Positions 21,936-34,064 of a DNA stretch of 64,000 nucleotides are shown one piece after another. The position numbers were made by a program, and so were the translations under genes. Location of the stretch: assembly GCA_907164885.2 (NCBI GenBank), contig OU015498.1, positions 91,877,733 to 91,941,732 on the forward strand, given 5' to 3'. The stretch is from Dolomedes plantarius. Lineage: Eukaryota > Arthropoda > Arachnida > Araneae > Dolomedidae. Below the pieces are notes generated by a model that was given only the letters and a program-made list of their open reading frames with translations, made no database searches and had not been told where the DNA came from. The number at the start of each line of letters is the position of its first letter. The stretch's first letter is position 1.

Positions 21936-23790
21936 CATACTATCGTAATGAATAATAGCTTAAGTCAATAAACAGGGGTTATAGTACTTAAATAACAATT
22001 TTTGAAAAATTCACTTACCTTAACAGATTTCTTAAGCAGACGTTAAAACAAACACAAATTTTCTTCTCTCTAGCAGAATACACCTTACACTTCGCACAAA
22101 GTAAATGAATGAACTGAATTCTAATGCTAAGGGATCCTCGCAGGTAGTAGCCAATGAATTTCAGTCAATTAATTTCAATAAATGTGACTTTTATGGCACG
22201 GAGAACGTCTAGTGTGTAATCAATCTCAGCCTATGTGCGTTACAAAATCTATTCCGTAACACATGAAATTGTATCAATTATGTGTCTTTTGAGTTCTTCA
22301 ACACAACAACCGATTGTCAAGGACACTTGCTGTTTCCTGAAACGTTTTATACCAAGCTAAGATGTTTTTAAGACTTTGAGGATCTTTTCCAAATTATTTT
22401 ATGCACTTGCGTAACAGATTCCGATTTGAAATAGTACCAGCCAACACATATTGCTTTATTTGATGGAATAGTCATTTTACAACTTTCGCTTTCATGGAAC
22501 TACTAGCGCCACCTGTTCAACTTTTATTGACACAGAAAAAAATTCTAATATACACGGTAACACATCCGTGAATTGCCAGTTCTTATCTTGTATACTATTT
22601 TTGCTATAAATTTCAAAAATGTGTCAAGGATTTTTGGGACACCCTGTATATATATATATATATATATATTTCGATTATAATACAGCAACAAACTGCAGTT
22701 ATATCCTTCTATTTATGCTTTCTCAACAGCGATAATAAATAAAGATTTTTTTCCAGTCTCTGGCGTGTATATAATAGAACTTTTGAACGAATTTAAATTT
22801 TGAAGTCAACAAATGTTTTCCTTCATGCTTGCTCTCTCTCTCTCTCTCTCTCTCTCTCCCCCTGTGCATTTTTTCCTACACTCTGAATTAAATACACGAC
22901 TGAAGAAATTCTCTATAGTATGTCCAATGATAAGATATTCTAACTAATGTATTCTCACAGCCTACTGATAAAATTCAACGAAAAAAAACCATACTTTTCT
23001 TACCATCGTGTTGTTCAAATTTTTTTCTCAGAATGACATCCGAACAACAGATTCGAGCGTAAAAACTGCTGATAGAATGAGCATATTCCCCACATTCTAT
23101 GTGTTCCCTCTCGTCTCATTTTCAAAACTATGTCGAAAAAAAAAATCCCGAGCGATAGATAATCCAAAATTCCCCTGGAAAATAGAGAAAGCAGTTAGAA
23201 TAGCCTATTTAGCATATTCCCCAAGACCAAAAAATCATTCCGTATAAACAAAACATAATGAAAAAATATTGCAGAGTCGGGGCGGGAAAAAAATAGAAAA
23301 ATCAAATCAGAAACAGGGGAAAGTATGGTGTCAGTCGTTTTTTCAGTGGAAAGTCGTTTATTTTATGAGCCTCGGTTTAAATGCCTTGCTCGAAGTTTGC
23401 CATGTTGTAGCTGGCATCACCGGTGATATTCTCTCATCAGGTCACCATGGTGACCAAGAAAGGCATTACGTCGACAGTAGATAATACATCCACCTCTGGA
23501 GATAGAAAATTCATATTTGTGGGTAGAACTTTTTTTGCTATTGATACCCTATACTGTATTGCTAAACTAATAGACTCCATTTTGTTTCTTTGTGGAATTT
23601 AAATTGATATAATTGCAAGAACTTGTAGTCTTTATAGCATTTATGCTTATTGTTAATAGTATTTGGGTAACGACTGGCATTTATACAATTTTTCCACGTG
23701 AGAGAGATTAAATGTTTGTGTTTTTAGAACACTGAGGCAAACTGAAATTGCAAAACCAAAAAAAATGTCAGGTAGTCTCTTCTAACGAAA
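21936..23790. other. Unassigned AT-rich region
   Basis: No gene recognised. It contains a (TA)n tract at 22646-22669, a (CT)n tract at 22832-22858, and a lone mariner-like terminus (GGGACACCCTGTA, about 22637-22649) without a visible partner. Confidence 0.4.
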
Positions 23791-23896
23791 CTACCGCGGG
23801 TTATTAACGTAGGATTACTCATCGTTGCTTACCTCTTTTGTATGTATACATGTATATATGTGTTATGAATATATGCATCTATATTATGTACGTATG

Positions 23897-23960
<64 letters not shown>

Positions 23961-24140
23961 GTCAAAATTTTGACTCATTTTGGTACTTTTCTGTTTAACC
24001 GTTTACTGCTTGTCCAAGCGATACAGACTGGGTTTGGCGCATTGCCAGAATTATAACTCGCGAGCTACGGACGGACGGTTTTAGCGTCTGAAATTTTGCT
24101 TTCCGGAGGACCGTTATGGAGGAACGTAATCCTACGTTAA
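23791..24140 (+). mobile_element. MITE copy A (TTAACGTAGGATTAC family)
   Basis: Perfect 15-bp inverted termini TTAACGTAGGATTAC (23804-23818) and GTAATCCTACGTTAA (24126-24140). The extra leader CTACCGCGGGTTA at 23791 is shared with the copy at 32324-32671. The core holds a (TA)n microsatellite (about 23905-23956). No coding content. Confidence 0.8.
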
Positions 24141-24276
24141 AAGAATAAGGGCACATCGTCTGAAACGCGTGGGCATGATTGATTTAGTACTTAATTAGAC
24201 GAGAAAATTTCAAGTGCTAAATAAGTCATTCATATCCAATAAAATTACTTTCGTGGCTACTCCTACATTGAATTGT

Positions 24277-24636
24277 TGTTGTTGTTGTTGTTTCTAATGC
24301 CCCCTGGCAGGAAGTAATTCCAAACAAGGTCCATATAGGGTAGTGGGCTGAGGGGTGCAACTCCAGTTTATTACGGTATCATAAGGGTCGGAGTCCGATT
24401 TAGCCAGGTGCCACCTCAATTTTGACAGAGCATCCCCAAGGGGTGGCATGTGGAGGGATCGTATCTTCTTCTCCCACCCTCTCAGTCCCTCATAGATGAA
24501 CTTACCGGTCTATGGACTTAAAGTGCCCATATCCGGCCTCGATACGGAGGTATTTAATGGCGCTTGTCGGGATTCGACCGGAGCACCTCAGTATGGAAAG
24601 CCAACACGCTACCACTTAGGCTACCTTAAGCCCTTG
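24277..24636 (-). repeat. tRNA-derived SINE with (AAC)n tail
   Basis: Flanked by the perfect 11-bp duplication CATTGAATTGT (24266-24276, 24637-24647). On the minus strand the tRNA-like head is GGTAGCCTAAGTGGTAGCGT with B box CCGGTCGAATCCC. The body includes GCGCCATTAAATACCTCCGT and the tail is repeated AAC. This is the best-preserved copy of its family here. Confidence 0.88.
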
Positions 24637-24647
24637 CATTGAATTGT

Positions 24648-26190
24648 ACTCACAAGATATCCAGGATAGGAAGAGAAAAGACATGAATATCATTTCAAAT
24701 AGCACTGTTCATTATTCAGTTAAAATGCTTGTAATGTATCATGAGCGGTTGTATTTTTGGCCACTCTGTGAGGTCAGAAGCCTTATTTTCTGTAGTGGGG
24801 AATATACACAATCTCTTTTTAATTTAATTTATTTTGGCTTATTTTGAAAATTCCAAGAAAGCTTGTCTTATTTCAGTATGTTTTCCTTTGTAATAAATGT
24901 CCAATACCAAATGACACATTTTCGTTTCCATGCTGCTAATATTCTCGAATTGTCTGCAAATAATTTCGGTCTTCATTACCCAAGTATGTTTTCTAGTAGT
25001 TGGTTTAGTAGTTGCTAAATGTATTAAAAGCATACAAATACTGCCGAAGGAATGGCTGATCTTCATAAAAAGAGAAAGGTGAACAAGATAATTATCAAAA
25101 GCTTTGTTATTTTTGGACTTTCAAACCTTTCCGTGTTTTTTTTTTTTCAATATGGGTATTGTGACATTGTCTCAATTACTACACGAAATTAGTACTTATA
25201 TAAGTATGCGATGCCCCTTTCCTACCCCTCAACATGTCATCTATCTGCGAACTCTTGATCTGAGCGATCTCACAAACTCTTGGCCATAAAGTTCTTGTAA
25301 TGTGCGGTTTTTGGCGTTATAGAACGCATAAATCCCAGAGTGTTTCGAGGGCTCTTCGGATTTTGACACTATAGTGACGGCTGGAATCTCATAAACTTCA
25401 AACACTTAGCAGAACTTCAAACACCAGAGAAAGCCCTTTGAATTGGCCGACAGTATAAAGATAGACGGCAAGAGTCCACGGGGCTGAGATCTGTTTTAGA
25501 CTGCCAGGGAGACGGATCTCTCCTGGTCGGAGGCCTTGTTAGGCCAGATCTGTCTTGGAGCCCGAAAAGCCAACCTGATGATCTAACTATATATTCTAAC
25601 TCGCTGTTCATACTTGCTTTAAATGTAGTAGTTGTAGTATGTTTAACGTATCGTAGTAAATAGTTGAAGCGAAAGGCTTGTCTTATTATTGACTACGATA
25701 CAATATGGTATTAAAATAAATTGGGGTTTAACTTTATTTTTACAAAAGAAATTTCTATTTTACCTATAAATGTTGTCAGAAATCTGCAATAATTTACACA
25801 ACACTGAAAAATTAAAAATCGGAAAGCTGCTAAAATAATTTTTTCGCGTAACGATAGAATATTCGAAGGAAGAGCTTCAGTAAAAAGGTTTTCGATCAGT
25901 ACTCATTCATTATTTATGCTTACCTGCGTCTGGCATATTTGGGGTCAGGTGGGTCGGGCCCAACTGCCAATTCCATGTATTGGAAGTTAGTAACGCTTAT
26001 TTGGAATGTAGTAACCTGACTACTTATCGTGATAAATTCGCTGATTTTTAATTGAAAAGTGGATAGCCTCGAGGTGTTATTCCTTAAATTTACAATGTAG
26101 TAAATATGTAAATTCGGAGACTGCATTTCCGTATATCGTTTGGAAGTGCAAGAGTCACGGTGCTAAAATCAGGAGAGGGAATTAAAAAGG
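24648..26190. other. Unassigned region
   Basis: No gene, RNA or bounded element recognised. Confidence 0.4.
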
Positions 26191-26193
26191 GGC

Positions 26194-26348
26194 CTTAGTC
26201 TTGGGGCATACGAAATTTTCGCCTTGCGAAAATGACGTCATCGGGACGTATATTTGTAAAATCTGCCAATGAGCATTATTGTCGATTAAGAATACACCTC
26301 ACTTTGATGCCATTTTCACATGAAATTTTCGTATGTCCCGAGACTAAG
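26194..26348. mobile_element. Short MITE-like inverted-repeat element
   Basis: A 155-bp segment with imperfect inverted ends: left CTTAGTCTTGGGGCATACGA, right (reversed) CTTAGTCTCGGGACATACGA, about 30 bp each, plus internal AAATTTTCG. The target duplication is not clear. Confidence 0.65.
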
Positions 26349-26620
26349 TAAAAGTAAGGCCTTAGAAGTTTAAGATGAAAATGTTTTAAAAAAAAAAAAG
26401 AAAAAAAACGAAGTGATTAAAACTTAGGATAATTTTTTTTCTTCAGAAATGGAGAAATCGAGGTGCTATAATCCGTATGGGCTAAATTCTGTAGTGGGGA
26501 TGAAATAGATGTTTGTAAAGATGGGAATTAAAAAAATAAAGAGATTAAAACTAGGTATAATATTTTTATTTTTAGATCAGGAAATGCAGAAATTGGTGTG
26601 CTAAAGTTCGCACAGTTTAA

Positions 26621-28535
26621 CACTAGACTACAGTAGGGGTCATTTTGACCCCTAAATGAAATTCTTCCTCTTGTATACGTTTTATTTTTTTCACCCAAAG
26701 TTGCAATTTTATGACTTTTCCTTCCAAACATTATGCTTGTAAATTTTTTTTGAGTTTCATCTAATAGTTTATTTACAGTAACTTCTTATACCTAGAACTA
26801 CAGCTAAGGGTTAATTTGACCCTTAACTCCAGATAATTCCTAGAGCTCGCCTTCATTTCCGTTCCATGTGTTTATTCTGTAGAATATTATTCTGCAGTCT
26901 TGTTTAGAATATCACCTACTTTTAGTTTAGGTTTCGTTTAGGTAGAATTCTTTACTAACGCGAGGTGAGGTATTGGAGTTTGTGGTCAAAATCTTGAGCC
27001 ATATTTTTTTCAAGGAGCTATGAGTCGAGACAGATTTGTAGAAATCATGAAATACATACGATTTGATATGGAATTCTCGAGATTCCAGCTTTTAAAAAAT
27101 TACAGATTTGGCTTCATATCTGAAGCCTGGAATATTTTTATCGATAAATGTTTTTTGTGCTTCAAACCGTCTGAGAATGTAACGATAGATGAGCAACTTT
27201 TTCAACCAAGATGCAAGTTTATAGAGTACATGCCTAGTAAACAGAACAAATTTGGAATAAAATTCTGGATGGCTATTGATGTTAAATCTAAATACCTGGT
27301 AAATGAAATACCTTACTTTGCCAAAGAGGCTAACAGGCCAGAAGAATAAACCGCTGAAGAAATTGCTGTTATACATCTACTTCAGCCATACAAATACTGT
27401 GGAAGAAATGTAACAACAGATACCTTTTTTACCTCGATGAAAATTGACAAGAAACTTCGAGATGGCGGTCTGAGTTTAGTTGTGTCTATACATAGATTTA
27501 AAAAAGGAAGGTCTCACATCTTTGAAGAAGATGCGATTTCCAATGTATTCAACTACAAAGGAAACACAATGGTGTACTTCTGACATCATACCAATGCAAA
27601 AAGAGAAAAAATGTGCTTCTTCTAAGCACCCTACATAATTCAAACAAAATATCACAAAATACGAAAAACACAGCAGAAGTGATCGAATTTTATAACTCGT
27701 AAAAATATGGGGTGGATGTCGTAGATCAAATGGCCCAAAAGTATTCAGTACAATTACCCTAAAGCCACTAGCCAGTACATAAGTTTTTTTCTCTTAATAC
27801 TGTATTCTTGACTTAGCAGCTATAAATGCATGGGTACTTTTAAAGTAAGTAACGGGAAAAACAGTTAGACACCGAGACATTATTTTCTTACTTGCTAAAG
27901 AGCTAAGAGAAAATTATGGTTTGAAGAACGTCAAATCGTCTGTAGTGCGCACACCAAGAATGCTTTCTGTCTCTTAACCATCTCTCAAACGTTAAAAATG
28001 CCAAATCAAACTGTGTAAAGGAAACAAAACTTCTGTGAATTTTTCCAAACGTAACTTAGCTGTTTATGGATATTGAACTGGAAAAAATAAGATCTTTAAC
28101 TAATGTGTAAACTGCTCTAAGAAGGAATGAATCTGTAAGTACTAATATAATTAATTAACTTTCTATGATGTCATATTTTATTTTTAAGTATCCTTAATTT
28201 TAAAAAATACTTTTAATTAACTAACTATCTATGATTTTATACTTTATTTTTACACGTCCTTAATTTTAAAAAATACTTTTTAAAATGTATATGGAAAAAA
28301 ACGTCTCAATAAACTTTTATGTACATTCAAGAAAAATGTTTCAACATTCATGTCTTGCATGATATATTCTTAAAAAAACTATTTTGAAGTGATGCACATT
28401 TAGAAAAAGAAGATTACTTTGTTATATTTGTACATATTATTTGAAATAATAAGGTTATAAAGGCCTTTCTTGCGAAGGGTCAAAATGACCCCTCTCCGTA
28501 GTTCTAGGTATATCCGAAATGCCGTATTTCTAGAG
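26621..28535 (+). mobile_element. piggyBac-type element relic
   Basis: Flanked by TTAA on both sides (26617-26620, 28536-28539), the piggyBac target. The ends are CACTAGACTACAG (left) and, reversed, CTCTAGAAATACGG (right). An inner inverted motif GGGGTCATTTTGACCC lies near both ends (26635-26655; 28477-28495). At 1,915 bp it is shorter than typical complete elements, which fits loss of the transposase N-terminus. Confidence 0.85.
26960..27880 (+). pseudogene. piggyBac transposase relic (DDE_Tnp_1_7)
   Basis: The longest intact stretch (27020-27349) begins MSRDRFVEIMKYIRFD, a family hallmark. It continues with VTIDEQLF (first catalytic Asp), YMPSKQNKFGIKFW and AIDVKSKYLVN (second Asp). An in-frame TAA at 27347-27349 is followed in the same frame by the conserved GRNVTTDTFFTSMKI, then a TGA near 27581. 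After a frame change, YGVDVVDQM (third Asp, about 27710-27735) and LDLAAINAWV (about 27805-27835) are readable. So all three catalytic Asp regions survive, but stops and frameshifts separate them. The N-terminal third before MSRDRF is not recognisable. Confidence 0.88.
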
Positions 28536-28689
28536 TTAAAATTGATAGTGAGGACTAATTAGATGTTTATCATGATGGAATTCAAAAATAAGAGATTAAA
28601 ACTAGGGATAACTTTCTTCTTTTATCAGGATAAGGAAAGATCTTAGATCGGGAAATGGAGAAGTCAGGATAAAATGTTCGTTATCCAAC

Positions 28690-29674
28690 AAGATTTAAAC
28701 CAGTGTTGAGATTTCTTTTCCTTGAAAAATAATTTGTATGGGGGTGCGACCGTAATACAGAGTAAACATCAATGTATACACAAGATTTATACAACTACTT
28801 CAAATGTTTGAAGCTTATGTTACCAAGAATATTTAAACCTGTCAAAAGTTCGATGAAAAATCTGCTCACATATATTTTTCTAGAAAAGCTTGAAGTCTAC
28901 GCATGGATGACTAATAGCCCAAAATGTTTACGAAATCATGTAAATTTCCTTAATGTATACGTCTGAGTGTTTTTGAAATAATATTCGGGTTGACTAATTC
29001 TTATATCAATGAAAATGTATCATACTGAAAGAAAAGAAAATCGATTTGTTTTCCAATTTTTACAGCTAACCTCAGTTTAAGAGTTAAAAAATAAATTTCC
29101 CGACAACGATTATTCCTTTAAAATAGAGTCCTTAAATATTTAATACACATCCTGATAGATACACAATCACTAAAGGTTTATCTAATATGCATAAATTAAT
29201 ATATCTTGGCTTCTACCAGCTTTATCATTAGATATTGTTGCGCGCACTACTACGGCCTTTTGTATGTTGAACCAAAAATCCAAGACATGAAGGCGAACCA
29301 ACATAAGATGACCAGAAATAAAACAGTTTAGTGATAATTTCTCTTTGTCAACAGTACTAACAATAATATTGTTAGTACTGTTAATTATATTATCTTTAAA
29401 GTAGTATTGTTTTTGAAAGTCGTAATCTCCAAGACATGCACAACTTGGCACTGGAGATTCCTCCGAAAAATGTACGGAGGGATATAACCCTTAAGAACAG
29501 ATGAAAAAAAGTTTCTTGTGTGTTTCCCGATCAATCATTTGGAACAATCAATTAGGTGAGGTCACAAAAGAACAGTCAAACGAAAGAGATGAAATATGGG
29601 GTACACTGCCAATAGTTCGTCAATATTGCTTATGCAAACTACATTTTAAGAATACTTTGTTGCCAAAATATATA
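28690..29674. other. Unassigned AT-rich region with one perfect hairpin
   Basis: No gene recognised. At 29350-29382 AACAGTACTAACAATA and its exact inverse are separated by one base, a 16-bp-arm palindrome. Confidence 0.45.
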
Positions 29675-29850
29675 TAGTCGATTCCGGTTAATCGGAACAC
29701 ATCATGACGCAGTTATTTTGGTCATAATAACCGGCTGGTTCGATTACACGAACATGCCCTATGTTACAACACGGGATTCTGTTCGAACGATTCGGTCCGA
29801 ATAAGCAGCTGGTCCGATTAACCGGTAGTCCAATTAACCAGATTCGACTG
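29675..29850. mobile_element. Pogo/Tigger-type MITE
   Basis: A 176-bp element with TA at both sides (29673-29674, 29851-29852). The inverted ends are TAGTCGATTCCGGTTAATCG and, reversed from the right, CAGTCGAATCTGGTTAATTG. Internal copies of GGTCCGATTAACCGG-like motifs add further inverted symmetry. No coding content. Confidence 0.75.
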
Positions 29851-30006
29851 TATACAAATGGAACATTATAAAATTTAGAAAATAATTTTTTAATTATATC
29901 ATAATATATATCTATAAGGAAATTAATAATATCTTATGATTTCAATTTTTACTATCATATTTAATAGTTTAATAAAATTTGTTGTTTGTTATTGAATATA
30001 TTGTTC

Positions 30007-30240
30007 GGAATATTCCAGACCAGGTCCATATAGGCTAGCGGGCAGAGGGGTGCGGCTCCGGTTTATAATGGCACCACAAGAGTCGGCGTCCGATTTAGCC
30101 ACTTGCCACCTCAATTTTGACAGAGCACGCCCAGGGGCGACATCTGGGGGATCGTACTCTCTCCGACCCTCTCTAACCTCTTAGAGGGACTTTCCCGTCT
30201 ACAGATTTAACGTGTCCATATCCGGAATAGACGCGGATTA
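30007..30240 (-). repeat. SINE fragment lacking the tRNA head
   Basis: Matches the body of the SINE at 24277-24636 (CCAGACCAGGTCCATATAGG, GTCGGCGTCCGATTTAGCCA, CACCTCAATTTTGACAGAGC) but ends before the B-box region, so it is 5'-truncated. Confidence 0.75.
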
Positions 30241-30908
30241 GTAAATTTTAATGAATTTGTTTGACAAGAAATAATAAATAGCTTGAAACTATTCTCTTAT
30301 TTTACTGATTAAAATTATAACTTAGGGGGCGCCCATGTAGTAGATTACGGAAATCATACTCCGTTTATCAATTCTTCTGTTGTGTATGATAGATACACAC
30401 ACACACACATATATATATATATGTGTGTGTGTGTGTGTAAGAGGGAAAGAAAACATGGAAAAGATGGTTTTAAACAAACAATGTGGAATGGTAATGTCTC
30501 GACGTCATAGGTGGTATTAACATCATTAAACGATCAATCGTTTAATAATATTGTCATAATTCATTTTTCATTTAATGATGTAACAACCTCTGGCTAGTGG
30601 CTGACGCTTCTAAACGATTTCGTGGCAAATAGTAAATAATGTCCGAGTGGTTTCTGGTGTTTAAAAAACAGGGCAGAATTTAACTGAAACTTTACAAATT
30701 TAATATGGAACCAAACTTAACAGGTTGAACGTTGATAAATTACAGCTGAACGAGACGCCTGGTTACAAAAAATTTTAACAGCGGCTTCTGTCCCCAACAA
30801 ATTTAGTTTTCTGGGACGCAATGTTTCGTCTGGCCGCTCCAGTCCTGATCTTAATTGGACTCTCCCGATAAAACCAAAGTCTGGAATATAATATCCTGCT
30901 TGAATTCC

Positions 30909-31818
30909 TTACACTACTTCCATACACATCTGCACTGCACAGAATTCTGGAGGGAAACCTAAGATTTATGGGGCAGTTGCTCTGCAGCGATCCCAGACTG
31001 TCTTCCAGAAATTCCTCCATTTAGAACCCCCTCCCCAAGGTCTCTCGTGTCTCTTTGATGATCTGTGGAAAAACGCTCGATCGAGCGATTTTTCCACAGA
31101 TCATCAAAGAGACACGAGGGACCTTGGGGGGGGGGGTTCTAAATGGGGGAATGTCTGGAAGACAGTCTAGTGTTCCTTCACACATCGTTTGAGGAGAGGA
31201 GCGTGACTAATCAACCCCAAAATGTGTCAACAGGAGTCGGGGGTGTATGTCTTCATGTGTGTGAAAGCGCCATTAGCTGCGACTTGGGGGGTCTTCTGAG
31301 AAAACACCTGTTTTCGAAAGAGGAGCGTGGGATTAGCTCAACGATGACGGGCCGCGTCGTGGAAGCGATCCGATAGGTCGTTAGGTGAAAACTTATTGCT
31401 TCTGTAACGTCAGAAACTTTCAATAACGGCCACCAAGTGATAGGTTTAAAAGCACACACGGTGGTCGATGACTTTTAATGGCGCTTTCCCACACATGCAG
31501 ACATACACCCCCCCCCCGACTCCTGTTGACACATTTTGGGGTCGATTAGTCACGCTCCCCCCCAAGCGATTTGTGAAGGAGCACTAGACTGTCTTACAGA
31601 CATTCCCCCATTTAGAACCCCCTCCCAAGGTCCCTCGTGTCTCTTTGATGATCTGTGGGAAAAACGCTCGATCGAGCGATTTTTCCACAGATCATCAAAG
31701 AGACACGAGGGACCTTGGGGGGGGGGGGGGTTCTAAATGGGGGAATGTCTGAAAGACAGTCTATTTTAGGTTTCCCCCAGAATTCTGTGCAGTGCAGATG
31801 TGTGTGGAAGTAGTGTAA
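30909..31818. repeat. 910-bp palindrome with a further palindrome in each arm
   Basis: The outer arms 30909-31278 and 31476-31818 are inverted copies (ends TTACACTACTTCC and GGAAGTAGTGTAA), with a loop of about 200 bp. Inside each arm lies another palindrome: 30995-31168 centred on GCTCGATCGAGC near 31080, and 31587-31761 centred on the same motif near 31671, each with arms of about 85 bp. A G/C homopolymer of different length sits in each copy. Open frames here are by-products of the repeats. Element type unknown. Confidence 0.88.
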
Positions 31819-32323
31819 CAACCAGATTTTCCCAAACTTACGGGACAGATGAGATACGCGAGCTTAAGGTCCCAGACCAGAAGAATGTTAGAATTCGACG
31901 GGGGCTTCCCTCAAGCCGACAGATGTGTTTTTGTATTCCTCCGTTGTTAGTGATTGTCCCACAAGGTTTTACGTGCCGTTACAATGGATTGGGTGTTGCA
32001 TCTGAAGACGAGTCATGACTTTGCTTATTCTGTTGCTTTTAAGTTTTAAATTTTAGGCTCAAATTTAAGGGTACATGCAGTGCGTATTCTACAATAAAAC
32101 TTTTTGTTACAAATTTGCTATATTTTAAATAGAAAATATCAAAAATCCCTTTCTCTACGTGTTTATTATCAGTCATTTAAGCATAGACTAGGACCCGAAA
32201 GATTCTGAGTCTCAGATCTCTGGAATCAATTTCGTTGAGCATCTTTGTTGTGTGCCGGCCATGAGCCATTTTTTTCCTACATTTAAATATAAATAATGAT
32301 GAACACCATGCATGTCGCTTTCA

Positions 32324-32428
32324 CTACCGCGGGTTATTAACGTAGGATTACTTATCGTTGCTTACTTCTATTGTATGTATAGATGTATGTATGCGTTACA
32401 TATATATGTATCTATATGTACGTATGTG

Positions 32429-32491
<63 letters not shown>

Positions 32492-32671
32492 CAAAGATTT
32501 GACGTATTTTGGTACTCTTTTCTGTTTAGCTGTTTACAGCTTGTCCAACCGATACATACTGGGTTTGGCGCTCTACCAAAGTTATAACTCGTGAGGTGCG
32601 GACGGATGGTTTTAGCGTCTGAAATTTTCCTTTCCGGAGGACCGTTATGGAGGAACGTAATCCTACGTTAA
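32324..32671 (+). mobile_element. MITE copy B (TTAACGTAGGATTAC family)
   Basis: Same leader (CTACCGCGGGTTA), the same perfect 15-bp inverted termini (32337-32351, 32657-32671) and the same body as the copy at 23791-24140, in the same orientation. The core here is (TA)n followed by (TG)n (about 32430-32483) instead of (TA)n alone. Confidence 0.8.
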
Positions 32672-33675
32672 AATTCTCCATATCTTGCTATGGGGAATGA
32701 AGAGCTACGAGTTCAATGATGCACCATCTTAACGCCAGGTTTGCATTTTGGATTTCAGTTTCAAGTACGTGTGCGTGCATGTGTGTGTTCAGTTTGAGTT
32801 CCATATACATGCATTTCTATGCCGAAATTCCATATTTTTAAAGGTTCTTACAATCAGAAATCCCTATTCATCTCGCGTAAACTTGCGTAATGAAATGGTA
32901 GGATCCACAAATTTCTGAGAAATTTTGTCTATAATCTGTTCCCATCGTGCGCATTTCTTTAAATTTCGTTTAAATTAGGTCCATAAGATCCACATCATCG
33001 CAGACTTGTGCGACTTTCCTATCCTCGTTCAAAGACCAAACATGGCAATATCACGAGCTTGACATTTCGCCAAATTCACTCTCGCTTTTTCTATCTTCGG
33101 GGCTACATAGTAGCGGTTTTTCGACAGATGACTCTCTTTTTTGCTCTTTCGCACTCTTTTCCGGGAATGTTCATAACAATTCCTTTTTTGTTTCGCATTT
33201 TGTGCTTGGCCAGAGTCTCCCCATACCCCAGATTGTATTTTTCTCTTTCAAATGCGGGCGAAAGGGGGCGAGGAGGATTTAAAAAAAAAAAAAACCGTTC
33301 GACGGCAACATTTCTACAATCTTTCACACAAATATATGTGCATTTCTTATTTCCTCTCTTGCTGATCTCATTTTTCGGGATGAGTCTGACGGTTAAAATA
33401 TTGTCGGCGTGTAGAAAATAAGCTTTTATATTTAAAAAAAAAAAAGTGAAAGATATTTTTGTCAATGCCCTAGAACTTATACCAAAAGATCTAAAATAAG
33501 TTTCGATCTTTTTTGTCTTAAAATTTTTAATGAACCTGCTGTTGTTGTTTGTCAATTCGGAGTAACTTTTCAATGAAGACGTTTGCTCTTAAACTTTAGC
33601 TAACGGGATCCATTTTTCCGATTTCCTCTTTAGAACGGGTAATTTCATAACCCTTTGTAAAACAGCGGCCATTAA
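32672..33675. other. Unassigned region
   Basis: Two overlapping open frames on opposite strands (33008-33421 plus, 33103-33573 minus) contain no recognisable domain, and I do not call either a gene. Confidence 0.4.
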
Positions 33676-33678
33676 GGG

Positions 33679-33680
33679 GG

Positions 33681-33749
<69 letters not shown>

Positions 33750-33750
33750 C
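33679..33750. repeat. (TA)n microsatellite
   Basis: About 70 bp of TA with one interruption, next to a TATTCATTCTTGGGCCCGTA block. A similar block follows the (TA)n at 39275-39330, so the microsatellite is probably part of a repeat family. Confidence 0.9.
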
Positions 33751-33754
33751 ATTC

Positions 33755-34060
33755 TTGGGCCCGTATTCTTGGGCCCTTATTCTTGGTATGCATGCTATTC
33801 CTTCCCGTAAGACAAAGGTTAATCAGCGAGAATCGTTGGTTGCTATCATCAATAGGGGCACCGTATAGGTGAAGCAACACCACCCCCTTGTGCCACCTCA
33901 ATTTTGACCGAGTATCCCCACGGGTGACATCTGGTGGGCTCGTACTTTCTCCCACCCTCTCTGATACCATAGAAGAACTTTCCGGACTACAGATTAAACG
34001 TGCCTATATCCGGCCTCGACACGGAGGTATTTAATGGTGTTCGTCGGGAACACTGTTACA
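33755..34060 (-). repeat. Chimeric SINE fragment
   Basis: Positions 33890-34060 match the SINE body of 24277-24636 (GCCACCTCAATTTTGACCGA, CCTCGACACGGAGGTATTTA). Positions 33755-33815 match 39330-39395 (TTCTTGG.CCCGTATTCTTGG). Positions 33829-33880 resemble 51482-51545 (GGGGCACCG.ATA..TGAA). So pieces of several repeats are joined. Confidence 0.55.
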
Positions 34061-34064
34061 CAAT

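Larger units (their letters stand above)
26400..28685. repeat. Diverged minisatellite (about 110-130-bp units) interrupted by piggyBac
   Basis: Units at about 26407-26478, 26535-26610 and 28586-28680 share 'A(G/A)AGATTAAAACTAGG(T/G)ATAA', a T-rich stretch, then 'GGAAATG(C/G)AGAA'. The first two lie left and the last right of the piggyBac relic, so the array predates that insertion. Confidence 0.65.

Noticed and set aside
22637..22649. GGGACACCCTGTA as the end of a mariner element
   Set aside because: No matching inverted partner was found nearby, so no element can be bounded.
26400..28685. CRISPR-like array or other prokaryotic system
   Set aside because: The repeats are long diverged tandem units without unique spacers, and the whole window is eukaryotic repeat DNA.
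33008..33573. Two overlapping frames of 137 and 156 codons on opposite strands
   Set aside because: No domain, signal or family resemblance; mutual overlap and homopolymer content suggest chance.
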